A stretch of DNA of 64,000 nt. It comes from Frankiaceae bacterium. GTDB lineage: Bacteria > Actinomycetota > Actinomycetes > JAFAQI01. Shown piece after piece: positions 38,033-47,211 of the stretch (its first letter is position 1; each line of letters starts with the position of its first letter). The position numbers and the translations under genes are program-made. The notes beneath the pieces were generated by a model. The model had not been told where the DNA came from. It worked only from the letters and a program-made list of their open reading frames with translations, and made no database searches. The stretch spans positions 1 through 64,000 of the forward strand of contig JAFAZI010000197.1 in assembly GCA_019239875.1 (NCBI GenBank). The letters are read 5' to 3'.

Positions 38033-40537
38033 ATGCGCCGCCTCCCCCTCGTCGTCGCGACCGCTGCCGTCGCCGCCCTGTCCGTTCCGCCCGCTCTCGC
38101 CGCCGCGCCGCATCACCTGTCCGAACCTGGCGTCGCCATGACCGCGCCAGCGTCGGACAACTCGCCGGCCGCGCATCACTACAAGGTGACGGTGACCCGT
38201 ACGACGGGCGGCGTCCCGCACATCCTCGCGAAGAACTTCGGCGACGCGGGCTACGGCTACGGCTACGTCTTCGCGCAGGACAACATCTGCACGATGGCCG
38301 ACGACTACGTGACGGTCGAGGGCCAGCGGTCGCGGTTCTTCGGCCCGACCGACGGCTACACCCAGCGCGGCAACGGCGTCAGCGTGACCAACGAGGACTC
38401 CGACATCTTCTGGACCCAGATCCGCGACTCGGGGCTCGTGCCGCGGCTCGCGGCCCGCAAGCCGCCGCTCGGCCCCACGAACCAGCTCCGCCAAGGCGTT
38501 CGCGGCTACGTCGCCGGTTACAACGCCTACCTCCGCCACATCGGCGGCAGCAAGGGCATCAAGGACCCGGCGTGCAAGGGAGCGCCGTGGGTGCGGCCGA
38601 TCACGGTCGAGGACGCCTACCTGCGCTTCTACCAGCTCGTCGAGCTCGCAAGTGGCGACGTCGTCATCCCCGGGATCGCCGAGGCCGCCCCGCCAGCGCC
38701 CGGCGCGCCGCCCGCACCAGGCATGAACCCGCACCGGGCGGCGCGGCTGCTCGCGCAGGGCTGGCACCGCTCGATGGGCGATCTGGGCAGCAACGCGGTC
38801 GCGATCGGCAAGGCCGGCACGCGCGATCACAAGCACGGCATGCTGCTCGGCAACCCCCACTTCCCCTGGGTGGGCCCCGAACGCTTCTATGACGCGCAGA
38901 TCCACATCCCGGGCGTCGTCAACGTGACTGGTGCGGCGCTGTTCGGCGTCCCGCTGGTGCTGATCGGCCACAACCAGACGATGGCGTGGAGTCACACGGT
39001 GTCGACCGCGTTCCGCTTCACGCCGTACCAGCTCCAGCTCGTACCAGGCTCGCCGACGGAGTACATGGTCGACGGCAAGGTCCACAAGATGCAGCCGCGG
39101 ACCGTGACGATCGTGGAGCGGGGCGCCGGGGGCAAGCTCACCAAGCTGACCCACACGACGTGGTGGACGCGGTATGGCCCGGTGTTCAACTCGATCCTCG
39201 GGATCCCGTTGCCCTGGACCACCCAGTCCGCATTCGTTCTGAAGGATGCGAACGCCACCAACTTCCGCGTGTTCAACCACTTCCTCGCGACCGATCAGGC
39301 GAAATCGGCGACCGAGGAGCTGCGAATCCTCAAGAAGTACGAGGGCATCCCGTGGGTCAACACGATCGTGTCCGACCGTGCCGGACATGCCCTGTACGCC
39401 GACATCGGCACCGTCCCGAACGTCCCGGACACGCTCGCGGCAGCGTGCAACGTCCCGTTGGGCGATGCGACGACCAAGCTCCTCGGCCTGCCCGTCCTCG
39501 ACGGCTCCAGGAAGGCATGTGACTGGCGCAAGGACAAGGATGCGGCGATCCCGGGGATCTTCGGTCCGAAGCACCTGCCGCATCTGTTCCGCCACGACTA
39601 CGTGACGAACTCGAACGACTCGTACTGGCTCTCCAACCCGCACCACCCGCTCACCGGCTTCGCCCGCATCATCGGTGATGAGAAGAAGCCGCGGTCGTTG
39701 CGGACCCGGATCGGCCTGATCATGACCCAGAACCGGGTCTCGGGGATCCACGTCAAGAAGGGCTTCACGCTGGCCTCGATGACCCACATGGTGTTCTCGA
39801 ACCGCCAGTACGGCGGGGAGCTCATGCGGGACAAGCTGGTCACGCTCTGCCAGTCCTACGAGGCGAGCGGGACCATCCCCAGCTCGAGCGGCCCGGTGTC
39901 GGTCGACAACGCCTGCACGGTGCTCAAGCACTGGGACCTGCACGAGAACGCGCACAGCCGGGGCTCGGTGCTGTTCCGCCGGTTCTTCGACAACCTGACC
40001 GGGGCGGCACAGGGCACGATCTACAGCTTCACCGACCTGACGCCGTACTTCACCCGCCCGTTCCAGGCGGACGATGCCGTGCACACCCCGAGCGGGCTGA
40101 ACACCAGCGATCCCGAGGTGGCGACCGCGCTCGGCGACGCCATCAAGGACCTCGACGACGCCCACTACCCGTTGGGCGTCGCGCTGGACAAGGTCCAAGG
40201 AGTCCATCGCAACGGCGTATTCATCCCGATCCAGGGCGGTGAGGGCGACCCGAACGGCGAGTTCGACGCGATCTATGCACCCTGGATCGACGGCCAGGGC
40301 TTCGGCGACGTCGATGACGGGTCGTCATTCGTGCAGGCGGTGACGTGGAAGACCGGCCATCGCTGCCCGGTGGCGCGAACGATTCTGACCTACTCGGAGT
40401 CCAGCGATCCGACCAACCCGCACTACGCGGATCAGACAAGAATGTTTTCGAAGAAGCGCTGGGTCCACGACGCTTTCTGCGGCGCCGCCATCCGGCACGA
40501 TCCGAATCGGGCGGTTCTCCACCTATCGGGGCACTGA
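38033..40537 (+). CDS. Secreted penicillin-acylase-family (Ntn) amidohydrolase, 834 aa
   Basis: A signal peptide (1-24, ALAAA) is followed by the alpha-chain and then the autoprocessing site MGDLGSNAVAIG: cleavage between G252 and S253 would free the nucleophilic N-terminal Ser of the beta-chain. Downstream PHFPWVGPERFYDAQIHIPG and IGHNQTMAWSHTVS are the conserved substrate and oxyanion segments of this family, and an Asn-rich YVTNSNDSYWLSN region follows. Homologues include acyl-homoserine-lactone acylases (PvdQ/QuiP type) and echinocandin or penicillin acylases. The mature enzyme would be an exported heterodimer cutting acyl-amides. ATG at 38033 is used; a GTG nine bases upstream is possible. 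Confidence 0.88.
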   Translation: MRRLPLVVATAAVAALSVPPALAAAPHHLSEPGVAMTAPASDNSPAAHHYKVTVTRTTGGVPHILAKNFGDAGYGYGYVFAQDNICTMADDYVTVEGQRSRFFGPTDGYTQRGNGVSVTNEDSDIFWTQIRDSGLVPRLAARKPPLGPTNQLRQGVRGYVAGYNAYLRHIGGSKGIKDPACKGAPWVRPITVEDAYLRFYQLVELASGDVVIPGIAEAAPPAPGAPPAPGMNPHRAARLLAQGWHRSMGDLGSNAVAIGKAGTRDHKHGMLLGNPHFPWVGPERFYDAQIHIPGVVNVTGAALFGVPLVLIGHNQTMAWSHTVSTAFRFTPYQLQLVPGSPTEYMVDGKVHKMQPRTVTIVERGAGGKLTKLTHTTWWTRYGPVFNSILGIPLPWTTQSAFVLKDANATNFRVFNHFLATDQAKSATEELRILKKYEGIPWVNTIVSDRAGHALYADIGTVPNVPDTLAAACNVPLGDATTKLLGLPVLDGSRKACDWRKDKDAAIPGIFGPKHLPHLFRHDYVTNSNDSYWLSNPHHPLTGFARIIGDEKKPRSLRTRIGLIMTQNRVSGIHVKKGFTLASMTHMVFSNRQYGGELMRDKLVTLCQSYEASGTIPSSSGPVSVDNACTVLKHWDLHENAHSRGSVLFRRFFDNLTGAAQGTIYSFTDLTPYFTRPFQADDAVHTPSGLNTSDPEVATALGDAIKDLDDAHYPLGVALDKVQGVHRNGVFIPIQGGEGDPNGEFDAIYAPWIDGQGFGDVDDGSSFVQAVTWKTGHRCPVARTILTYSESSDPTNPHYADQTRMFSKKRWVHDAFCGAAIRHDPNRAVLHLSGH

Positions 40538-40812
40538 TAGGCTACGAAACCATTGCAAACACAAGGTTTCCGGACATTCGGAAGGTCTAGGATTCATCGT
40601 GTGAATGTGGGCGCGCCCCGGTTCGGCATAACTATTCGGGGGGTCCAATCGTTGGTCAATCATGACTATGTTCGTGGTCAAGTGAGCGCGGCTGATGGCC
40701 GAAATTAGGGGGGCAGGCAAGAATGGCTCCGGCTGAGGCCTTCCCCATTCCCCACCTGTAGGACGAAGCGATCGCCGCTTTGTGGCACGTGTCGAAATGG
40801 AGTGAGCTACTC
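40538..40812. other. 275-bp leader/intergenic region of lower GC
   Basis: The span before the nuclease-like gene is less GC-rich than its surroundings and long enough for a structured leader. I compared it by eye with c-di-AMP and c-di-GMP riboswitch consensus features and found no convincing match. No gene or clear promoter is supported. Confidence 0.4.
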
Positions 40813-42318
40813 GTGACGGGACGCCCAGCCGCTGCCGCGTTGGCAACCGCCATCGGCCTCACCGTGTCGCTAGCGCCGAGTGCAGCCAGTGCCCACACCT
40901 TCCGCCCCGGCGCGCCAAGCGGCCTCCACGTGGTCAAGGTGACCAGCTCGTCGTTCACGGTGGCGTCGAAGCCCGCGCCGCACGCGACGCGCTACCGGCT
41001 GTTCGCCTCGACGACCCGCAGCAACCTGTTCGTCCAGAACATTCGCAACGCGCAGCGCGGTCCGCTGTCGAAGTCCCCTCGCGTCCGCATCGGCCACCTG
41101 ACCGGTGGCTCGGTGCCGTACTACTACCGGGTCGAGGCGCTGAACCAGCAGCGGTGGAAGTTCTCCGGCACGATCGGCGAGGTCGGGCTTCGGCCGGCGG
41201 CGCCGGCGAACGTGCACGGACGAGCGAACGCGATGCAGACCTTCGTCACCTGGACCCCGTCGCAGACGGCGTCCGGCTACAGCATCGAGCAGTCGACCAG
41301 CCGTGACATGTCGGCCCACCGCAAGGTGTTCAACATCCGCGGCAACACGGGCTCGTACACGCCGTACGGCCTGAAGCCCGGCAAGACCTACTACTACCGC
41401 GTGCGGGCGCTGAACGCGTCGACGCCGTCGTCGTACAGCGCCACGACCGCTGTCGTGAACCACAGCCGGCACCAGTCCGTGCGGGTCATGACCTACAACA
41501 TCAAGGAAGCGCGCTTCGACGGCACCCGTGAGGGCAGCGGTCGCATCGCCCCGTGGATGTCAGCCCGTCGCCCGGCGGCTGCCGCGCTGATCAAGCAAGC
41601 CCACCCGGACGTCATCGGCATCGAGGAAGGCGCCTCCCCGATCGGCCACCGCGGCGGCCCGCGTCAGGTCGACACGCTGCGCAATGCGCTCGGCGGCGAG
41701 TACGCGCTCGCCCGGACGGAGGTCCCGCCGAGCCAGGCCGGCACCCACCGGACCGGCAACTACATCCTGTACCGCAAGGCCGCCTACCGGGCGGTCGGCA
41801 AGGGCGGGCACTGGGCGCTCGGCGACCGGCGGTGGGCCGCGCACCAGATCCTGCGCAACCGGGCGACGGGTGCGAAGTTCCTGTTCGTCGACGCGCACCT
41901 GCGCCAGCAGGCCGGGCGGGCCAACGACGTCCGCCGCAAGCACGAGACCCAGCGGCTGGTCAGCCTGGGCCATGCCCTGGCTGCTCGTCACCACGTGCCG
42001 GTCGTGTACGTCGGCGACTTCAACTCCGACCCGTTCGACCACCACGCGTTCAACGCGCCCTCGATGGTGATGAAGGCCCACCACGTCGCGGATGCGTACA
42101 ACGTGGCGCAGCACCGGCAGAATGCTCGCTTCAACACCGCGAACCACTACCTGCGCCGGCCGCCGCACGTCGGCGCCCGCATCGACTACGTGTACGCGCC
42201 GACGGGCGTCGGGGTGAAGTCGTGGCGACTCATCATGCACGTGCGTCACGGCAGCTTCGTCGGCACGATCCCCTCGGACCACAACCCGCTGGTGTCGGAC
42301 CTCAGCATCCCCTTCTAG
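40813..42318 (+). CDS. Secreted endonuclease/exonuclease/phosphatase-family protein with two FN3-like domains, 501 aa
   Basis: After a signal peptide (PSAASAHT, cleavage near 27) two fibronectin type III-like modules (about 35-125 and 128-216; PYYYRVEALN and TYYYRVRALN mark their ends) precede an EEP (DNase I-like) domain: VMTYNIKE, DVIGIEEG, FVDAHLRQQ, YVGDFNSDP, ARIDYVYAP and SDHNPLVSDL, the complete Asn/Glu/His/Asp/Asn/His set. It probably hydrolyses DNA, phosphodiesters or sphingomyelin-like lipids outside the cell. The GTG at 40813 has GGAGTGAG at ideal distance; an ATG at 40780 does not. Confidence 0.85.
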   Translation: MTGRPAAAALATAIGLTVSLAPSAASAHTFRPGAPSGLHVVKVTSSSFTVASKPAPHATRYRLFASTTRSNLFVQNIRNAQRGPLSKSPRVRIGHLTGGSVPYYYRVEALNQQRWKFSGTIGEVGLRPAAPANVHGRANAMQTFVTWTPSQTASGYSIEQSTSRDMSAHRKVFNIRGNTGSYTPYGLKPGKTYYYRVRALNASTPSSYSATTAVVNHSRHQSVRVMTYNIKEARFDGTREGSGRIAPWMSARRPAAAALIKQAHPDVIGIEEGASPIGHRGGPRQVDTLRNALGGEYALARTEVPPSQAGTHRTGNYILYRKAAYRAVGKGGHWALGDRRWAAHQILRNRATGAKFLFVDAHLRQQAGRANDVRRKHETQRLVSLGHALAARHHVPVVYVGDFNSDPFDHHAFNAPSMVMKAHHVADAYNVAQHRQNARFNTANHYLRRPPHVGARIDYVYAPTGVGVKSWRLIMHVRHGSFVGTIPSDHNPLVSDLSIPF

Positions 42319-42360
42319 GTCGAGCCCCGCCTCTCGCCGGCTCGGCGCGCGCTAGTTGTC

Positions 42361-42420
42361 GCCGAGCCGTGCGAAGTGGGTCGTCCGCGCGGGGTTTTGG
42401 GCCCGCTTCGCGCGGCTCGC
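42361..42420. repeat. 60-bp intergenic palindrome, type B, copy 1
   Basis: Arms GCCGAGCCGTGCGAAGTGGG and the near-complement ending GCGCGGCTCGC. CTAGT/ACTAG pairs lie just outside. It falls between two rightward genes. A related copy is at 49291. Confidence 0.65.
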
Positions 42421-42490
42421 GGACTAGGGGGCCCACACCGCCCCCGATCGACTCGGGTTTGAGGGGCGCTCCGCAGGAAATCGATCTTTC

Positions 42491-44104
42491 ATGCCCGACG
42501 CCGTGGTCATCGGTGCCGGTCCCAACGGCCTGGTCGCGGCAAACCGGCTAGCGGACGCCGGCTGGAGCGTCGTGCTGCTCGAGGCGGCATCGGATCCCGG
42601 CGGCGCCGTGAAGACCGCGGAGGTCACGGCACCCGGCTTCCACAACGACCTGTTCAGCGCCTTCTACCCGATGAGCGCCGTGTCCCCGGTGATCCGAGAC
42701 CTCCGACTCGAGGAGCACGGGCTCGAGTGGACACACGCGCCGCTGGTGGTCGCGCACCCCACGCCGGACGGCCGGGTCGCCATACTGTCACGGGACATCG
42801 ACCGCACCGCCGCCTCGCTGGACGCGTATCACCCCGGTGACGGCGCGGCGTGGCGCAGTCTCGCGGCCAACTTCCGCGCGATCAAAGAGCCGCTGTTCGA
42901 CGCTCTGTTCCGGCCCTTCCCGCCAGTGACGCCGGCCGTCCGAATCGCCCGCCAGCTCGGCAGCGGCGGGATGCTGCGGTTCGCGCGGTTCTTCACGCTG
43001 CCGCTGCGGCGCTGGATCGATGAGGAGTTCGGTGGCGAGGGGGCAGCGTCATTGATCGCCGGCAACGCACTGCACAGCGATCTGGGGCCGGACCAGGCGG
43101 GCAGCGCGGTGTTCGGCTGGCTGCTGGCGATGCTCGCGCAGGACGTCGGCTTCCCGGTGCCTGTCGGAGGTGCCGGCCGGCTGACCGGCGCGATGGCGAG
43201 CCGGGCGAGGAGCCGCGGTGTCGAGATCGTCTGTGACGCGCCGGTGGAGCGCGTGGTCGTGAAGAACGGCCGGGCGGTCGCCGTCGTGACCGCCGACGGC
43301 CGTGAGGTGCCGGCGGCCAGGGCGATCCTCGCGGCGGTTGACGCGCCCCAGCTGTTCCGCTCGATGGTCGGCCTGGAGGCCCTGCCCGCACGGCTCGCCC
43401 GTGACCTGGACCGCTTCCAGTGGGACAACGGCACCCTGAAGGTCGACTGGGCGCTCGACCGCCCCATCCCGTGGCGGCAGCCCGAGCTCGGCGAAGCCGG
43501 GACGGTGCATCTGGGCGGCGACCTCGACGCGATGTCCCGCTACAGCGCGCAGCTGTCGATGGGGCAGGTGCCGGACAGGCCGTACGCCGTGGTCGGCCAG
43601 ATGACGACGTCCGACCCCACCCGCTCGCCCGCGGGTACCGAGGTCGCGTGGGCCTACACGCATCTGCCACAACGAGTCCGCGGCGACGCGGGGCCTGACG
43701 GCCTCACGGGTCGATGGGACGCCAAGGAGGTCGACGTGGTCGTCGGCCGCCTCGAGCAGACGATCGAGGACGCCGCGCCGGGCTTTCGCAAGACGATCAT
43801 CGCCCGGTACGTCGTCGGTCCCTGGGAGCTCCACGCCGCTGACCGCAGCCTCTGGCAGGGTGCCCTCAACGGCGGCTCGGCGTCGATCCACCAGCAGCTG
43901 TTCTGGCGTCCGGTTCCCGGCCTCGGCCGACCCGAGACACCGATCGCGGGTCTGTATCTGGCGTCCGCGTCGGCGCACCCGGGCGGTTCAGTGCACGGCG
44001 GCTGCGGCGCAAACGCCGCGACGGTCGCGCTTCGGCACGCCGGCGTGCTCGGTCCGGCGCGTAGCCGACTGAGCCAGCGGCTACAGGACGCGATCTACCG
44101 CTGA
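42491..44104 (+). CDS. FAD-dependent oxidoreductase, phytoene-desaturase/CrtI-like, 537 aa
   Basis: The N-terminal dinucleotide fold VVIGAGPNGLVAANRLADAGWSVVLLEA with PGG (SDPGGAV) and the C-terminal FAD signature GLYLASASAHPGGSVHGGCGANAA place it among CrtI/carotenoid-isomerase-like amine-oxidase-fold enzymes. No carotenoid synthase or cyclase gene is near, and actinobacterial homologues of this size are mostly uncharacterised. AGGAAA lies 11 nt before the ATG at 42491. Its last 10 bases overlap the convergent SRPBCC gene. A second, dissimilar CrtI-like gene lies at 60615. Confidence 0.8.
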   Translation: MPDAVVIGAGPNGLVAANRLADAGWSVVLLEAASDPGGAVKTAEVTAPGFHNDLFSAFYPMSAVSPVIRDLRLEEHGLEWTHAPLVVAHPTPDGRVAILSRDIDRTAASLDAYHPGDGAAWRSLAANFRAIKEPLFDALFRPFPPVTPAVRIARQLGSGGMLRFARFFTLPLRRWIDEEFGGEGAASLIAGNALHSDLGPDQAGSAVFGWLLAMLAQDVGFPVPVGGAGRLTGAMASRARSRGVEIVCDAPVERVVVKNGRAVAVVTADGREVPAARAILAAVDAPQLFRSMVGLEALPARLARDLDRFQWDNGTLKVDWALDRPIPWRQPELGEAGTVHLGGDLDAMSRYSAQLSMGQVPDRPYAVVGQMTTSDPTRSPAGTEVAWAYTHLPQRVRGDAGPDGLTGRWDAKEVDVVVGRLEQTIEDAAPGFRKTIIARYVVGPWELHAADRSLWQGALNGGSASIHQQLFWRPVPGLGRPETPIAGLYLASASAHPGGSVHGGCGANAATVALRHAGVLGPARSRLSQRLQDAIYR

Positions 44105-44559
44105 GCCGGGTGCAGCGTGGCGCCGCGGCTCTCGCTGACCCGCTCGAGGCGTCGCAGTGTCTCCACGTTGCGCACCTTGATGACCAGGTCGAACAGCGGG
44201 TTGTGCAGCACCTTGACGATGCCGTCGAGCGGCTTCTCGTCAATCTCTACCAGCGACGTCCGCTCCGACTGTGGCGTGACGTTCAGAACGACCCGAAAGC
44301 GCCCCGCCGGCTGCGAGTTGATCGCGAGGTCCAGCCGGCGTTCGGACGGGTCGACGTCGAGCACCTCGGTGTGGCTGTCATGCCGTAGCGGGAAGTGCCC
44401 GATCGTGTAGTGCAGCCGGGAGCCCTTGGCCGGGAACGTGTCATCCACGTCACGGATCTTGCGGGTGCCGACCACCCAGTCGCTGTACGTCCAGCCGTCG
44501 GACAACGCGTCCCACACCTGGTCTGCAGGTAGCGCCATCACGCGCCGGTTGATCGCCAT
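44095..44559 (-). CDS. SRPBCC-superfamily (START/Bet v 1-like) protein, 154 aa
   Basis: The start AINRRVMALPADQVWDALSDGWTYSDWVVGTRKI is the usual opening of polyketide-cyclase/SRPBCC lipid-binding proteins, followed by alternating beta strands (SRLHYTIGHFPLRHDSHTEV; RRLDLAINSQPAGRFRVVLNV) and a long C-terminal helix (IVKVLHNPLFDLVIKVRNVETLRRLERV). It should bind a hydrophobic ligand in a closed cavity. Linkage to the convergent CrtI-like gene may reflect a shared lipid substrate. Proteins of this fold also serve as toxins of Rv0909-type antitoxins, but no antitoxin gene is adjacent. Confidence 0.78.
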   Translation of the reverse strand: MAINRRVMALPADQVWDALSDGWTYSDWVVGTRKIRDVDDTFPAKGSRLHYTIGHFPLRHDSHTEVLDVDPSERRLDLAINSQPAGRFRVVLNVTPQSERTSLVEIDEKPLDGIVKVLHNPLFDLVIKVRNVETLRRLERVSESRGATLHPAQR

Positions 44560-44607
44560 CTCGACAGCCTTCCCGCGCCCCGGTCCAACTATCCATTGGG
44601 TTCCGGG

Positions 44608-47202
44608 TCAGCCGGTGTTCTGCAACCCGGCGGCGACGCCATTGACGCTGAGCAGCAGCAGATTCCGCAGCCGGGCCTCCTCCGCTTCGTCCGCGAACTC
44701 GCCGAGCCGCAGGGCACGCAGCGCGCGCAGCTGGAGATGAGACAGCGCGTCGACGTAGGGGTTCCGAAGATCGACGGCGGCGGCGAGGATGTGCCGGCCC
44801 TCCAGCAGGCGGTCAGAGCCGAGGACGCCGAGGACCTGCTCGGTCGTGCGATCCAGCTCGGCGAGTACGCGGTCGGTGATGTCCGGGCGGTCACCCAGCG
44901 CGAGGTAGCGCGTGGCGACCACGCGGTCGGTCTTCGCCAACGACATCTCGGCGTTGTCGATGAGTGCGGTGAACAGCGGCCACTCGCGGTACGCCGTACG
45001 GAGATCGTCGGTCGAGGCGGCGGCGAGCCCACTCCCGAGTCCGTACCACCCGGTGAGGTTGCAGCGGGTCTGCGACCAGGCGAACACCCACGGGATGGCA
45101 CGCAGGTCGTTGAGGGTGAGGCCTCCCTTGCCCCCGGGCCGCCGCGAGGGGCGAGATCCAAGTGCGAGATCAGCGAGCTCCTCCAGCGGCGAGACCTGGG
45201 CGAAGAAGTCGGCGAAGCCGTCGGTCTCGACCAGGGCGCGATAGGCCTCCCGGCTGGCGCGCTCCATCAGCGACCCCAGCTCCGCGAAGCGTGCGGCAGC
45301 GTCGGAGTTGCGCTGCCCCACCGCGGGCGTCCCGGCGAGCAGCACGGCCGCCGTCACCTGCTCGAGGTGCCGTTCCGCGATCTTCGGGTTGCCGTAGCGC
45401 GCGAAGATGACCTCGCCCTGCTCCGTGACCTTGAACCGGCCGGCAACGCTGCCCGGCGGCTGCGCGAGGATCGCCCGGTTCACCGGCCCGCCGCCCCGCC
45501 CGAGGGACCCGCCGCGGCCGTGGAACAGCGTCAGCGCGACGCCGTTCTCATCCGCCCACCGAGCCAGCGCGGCCTGGGCGTCGTACAGCAGCAAGGTGGC
45601 GGAGAGCGGTCCCACGTCCTTCGCCGAGTCGGAGTAGCCGAGCATCACCTCGAGCCGCTCGGGTCGACCGTGCTCCGCCACCCACTCGTCGAGCGTCTCG
45701 GTGCACCGGCGAAGGTCCTCCCCAGTCTCGAACAGCGGGACGACGTCGAGCCGGAGCCCGTCCGCGCGGTCGCCGAGGGCATGGCGCACGAGCCGCGGCA
45801 CAGCGGCGAGGTCGGCGGCGGAATGGCAGAAGCTGACGACGTACCGGTGGCAGGCCCGTTCCCCCCAGCGGTCCTGCAGCGCGGCCATCACGCGGATCGT
45901 GGCAAGCACTTCGCGGGTCATGTCCTCGCTGGGCTCGCCCTCGTGCGCGTCGAGGTCGGCGAGCGCGGCCGCGTGCACGCCACTGTGCTGCCGGATCTCG
46001 AGCTCGGCGAGGTGGAAGCCGAACGTCTCCACCTGCCAGATCAGGTTCTGGAGCTCGCCGTACGCCGACCGCGCCGCGCCGGCGGCGGCGAGGGAGTCCT
46101 GGACGAGGCGGAGGTCGGCCAGCAGGTCGTCGGGTGAGCGATAGGCCAGGTCGGCGTCGCGGGTCCGGGTAGCCCGGATCCGGGCGGCCGCGAACATGAC
46201 CTTGTGCCGGTGCGGCTGACCGCTCGACGCCCGGGCCAGTGCCGCGCTCTGCTTCGGGTGCGCGGTCGCGTCGGCGTCGAGGGCGGCCCGAAGCTCGTTG
46301 CTGGGCGGCGTCATCTCGATGCTCTGCGTCAGGCTTCGGCCGATCCGCGTCGCGGCGTTCTCCAGCGCGCGCAACACGTGGTCGGCCTGCACCTCGAGCG
46401 CCTCGCGGGTGATCTCGGAGGTGACGAAGGGGTTGCCGTCACGATCGCCACCCACCCAGGATCCGAGGACGAGGTACGGCGGAGTCCGCGGCGCCGTCGT
46501 ACCGGTTCCGCCGAGCGCCTGCTCGGTCGCGCGGTAGAGCCTCGGCGCCAGCCGGAACAACGTCTCGTCGAACACCGCCATCGTGGCGCGCACCTCGTCG
46601 AGCGGATCGAGCCTCGTCGGGCGCACCAGGGCGGTCTCCCACAGCGTGGAGATCTCCTCGCGGACCCGCCGCTCCGCGTCCGCGCGCTCGCTGTCGCCCA
46701 CCCGCGGGTCGTCACCTCGCTCCAGCTCGGCCGCGATCCGGTGCAGCGCCGTGACGACCGCACGGCGTCGGGCCTCCGTCGGATGCGCGGTGAACACCGG
46801 GTGGACCTCGACGGACCGAAGGGCATCGGCCGCAGCATCTGTGCCGAGCTCAGCCACGGCGCCGGCGAGTGAGTCGCGCGACGGAGCTCGGTCGAACCGG
46901 TCACGGTGCCGCAGGACGCGGACCCGGTGCCGCTCCTCGGCAAGGTTCACGAGATGGAACAGCACGGTGAACGCCCGTGCGACGCGCTCCGCCTGGTCGA
47001 GCGGCAGCGCGTCGACGAGCTGTTGCGGATCGACGTCGGCGTCGCCGCGTCGCACGTCGCGGCAGGCCCGGCGCAGCGCCTCCACGTCGTCGTAGAGGTC
47101 GGTGCCACCAGACTCGGCAACGACGTCACCGAGCATCGCGCCGAGCCGCCGGACGTCGTCGTGAAGCGGGGTGAAGCCGTCGTCCGGTCGCTCCGCCGTC
47201 AT
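44608..47202 (-). CDS. ppc: Phosphoenolpyruvate carboxylase, 864 aa
   Basis: Converts PEP and bicarbonate to oxaloacetate, replenishing the TCA cycle. The first signature FTAHPTEARRR contains catalytic His140, the second is VMLGYSDSAKDVG, and FHGRGGSLGRGGGP carries the essential Arg-rich loop. The C-terminus is the near-invariant LLLSVNGVAAGLQNTG. Length is close to bacterial norms (870-930). GSWVGGDRDGNPFVT matches the substrate-binding loop. Soluble, with no signal. The ATG at 47202 gives a complete N-terminus; it lies 9 bp downstream of the polysaccharide deacetylase stop in the same direction. Confidence 0.96.
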   Translation of the reverse strand: MTAERPDDGFTPLHDDVRRLGAMLGDVVAESGGTDLYDDVEALRRACRDVRRGDADVDPQQLVDALPLDQAERVARAFTVLFHLVNLAEERHRVRVLRHRDRFDRAPSRDSLAGAVAELGTDAAADALRSVEVHPVFTAHPTEARRRAVVTALHRIAAELERGDDPRVGDSERADAERRVREEISTLWETALVRPTRLDPLDEVRATMAVFDETLFRLAPRLYRATEQALGGTGTTAPRTPPYLVLGSWVGGDRDGNPFVTSEITREALEVQADHVLRALENAATRIGRSLTQSIEMTPPSNELRAALDADATAHPKQSAALARASSGQPHRHKVMFAAARIRATRTRDADLAYRSPDDLLADLRLVQDSLAAAGAARSAYGELQNLIWQVETFGFHLAELEIRQHSGVHAAALADLDAHEGEPSEDMTREVLATIRVMAALQDRWGERACHRYVVSFCHSAADLAAVPRLVRHALGDRADGLRLDVVPLFETGEDLRRCTETLDEWVAEHGRPERLEVMLGYSDSAKDVGPLSATLLLYDAQAALARWADENGVALTLFHGRGGSLGRGGGPVNRAILAQPPGSVAGRFKVTEQGEVIFARYGNPKIAERHLEQVTAAVLLAGTPAVGQRNSDAAARFAELGSLMERASREAYRALVETDGFADFFAQVSPLEELADLALGSRPSRRPGGKGGLTLNDLRAIPWVFAWSQTRCNLTGWYGLGSGLAAASTDDLRTAYREWPLFTALIDNAEMSLAKTDRVVATRYLALGDRPDITDRVLAELDRTTEQVLGVLGSDRLLEGRHILAAAVDLRNPYVDALSHLQLRALRALRLGEFADEAEEARLRNLLLLSVNGVAAGLQNTG

Positions 47203-47211
47203 GGCGGAAGG

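Noticed and set aside
37988-40207. 739-residue leftward frame opposite the penicillin-acylase gene
   Set aside because: Its composition is that of an antisense shadow (very rich in Arg, Val, Asp, His) and it has no recognisable domain, while the + strand encodes a complete Ntn acylase.
40538-40812. Cyclic-dinucleotide riboswitch in the leader of the secreted nuclease-like gene
   Set aside because: Length and lower GC are suggestive, but I could not match the conserved core of c-di-AMP or c-di-GMP riboswitches. A covariance-model search would decide.
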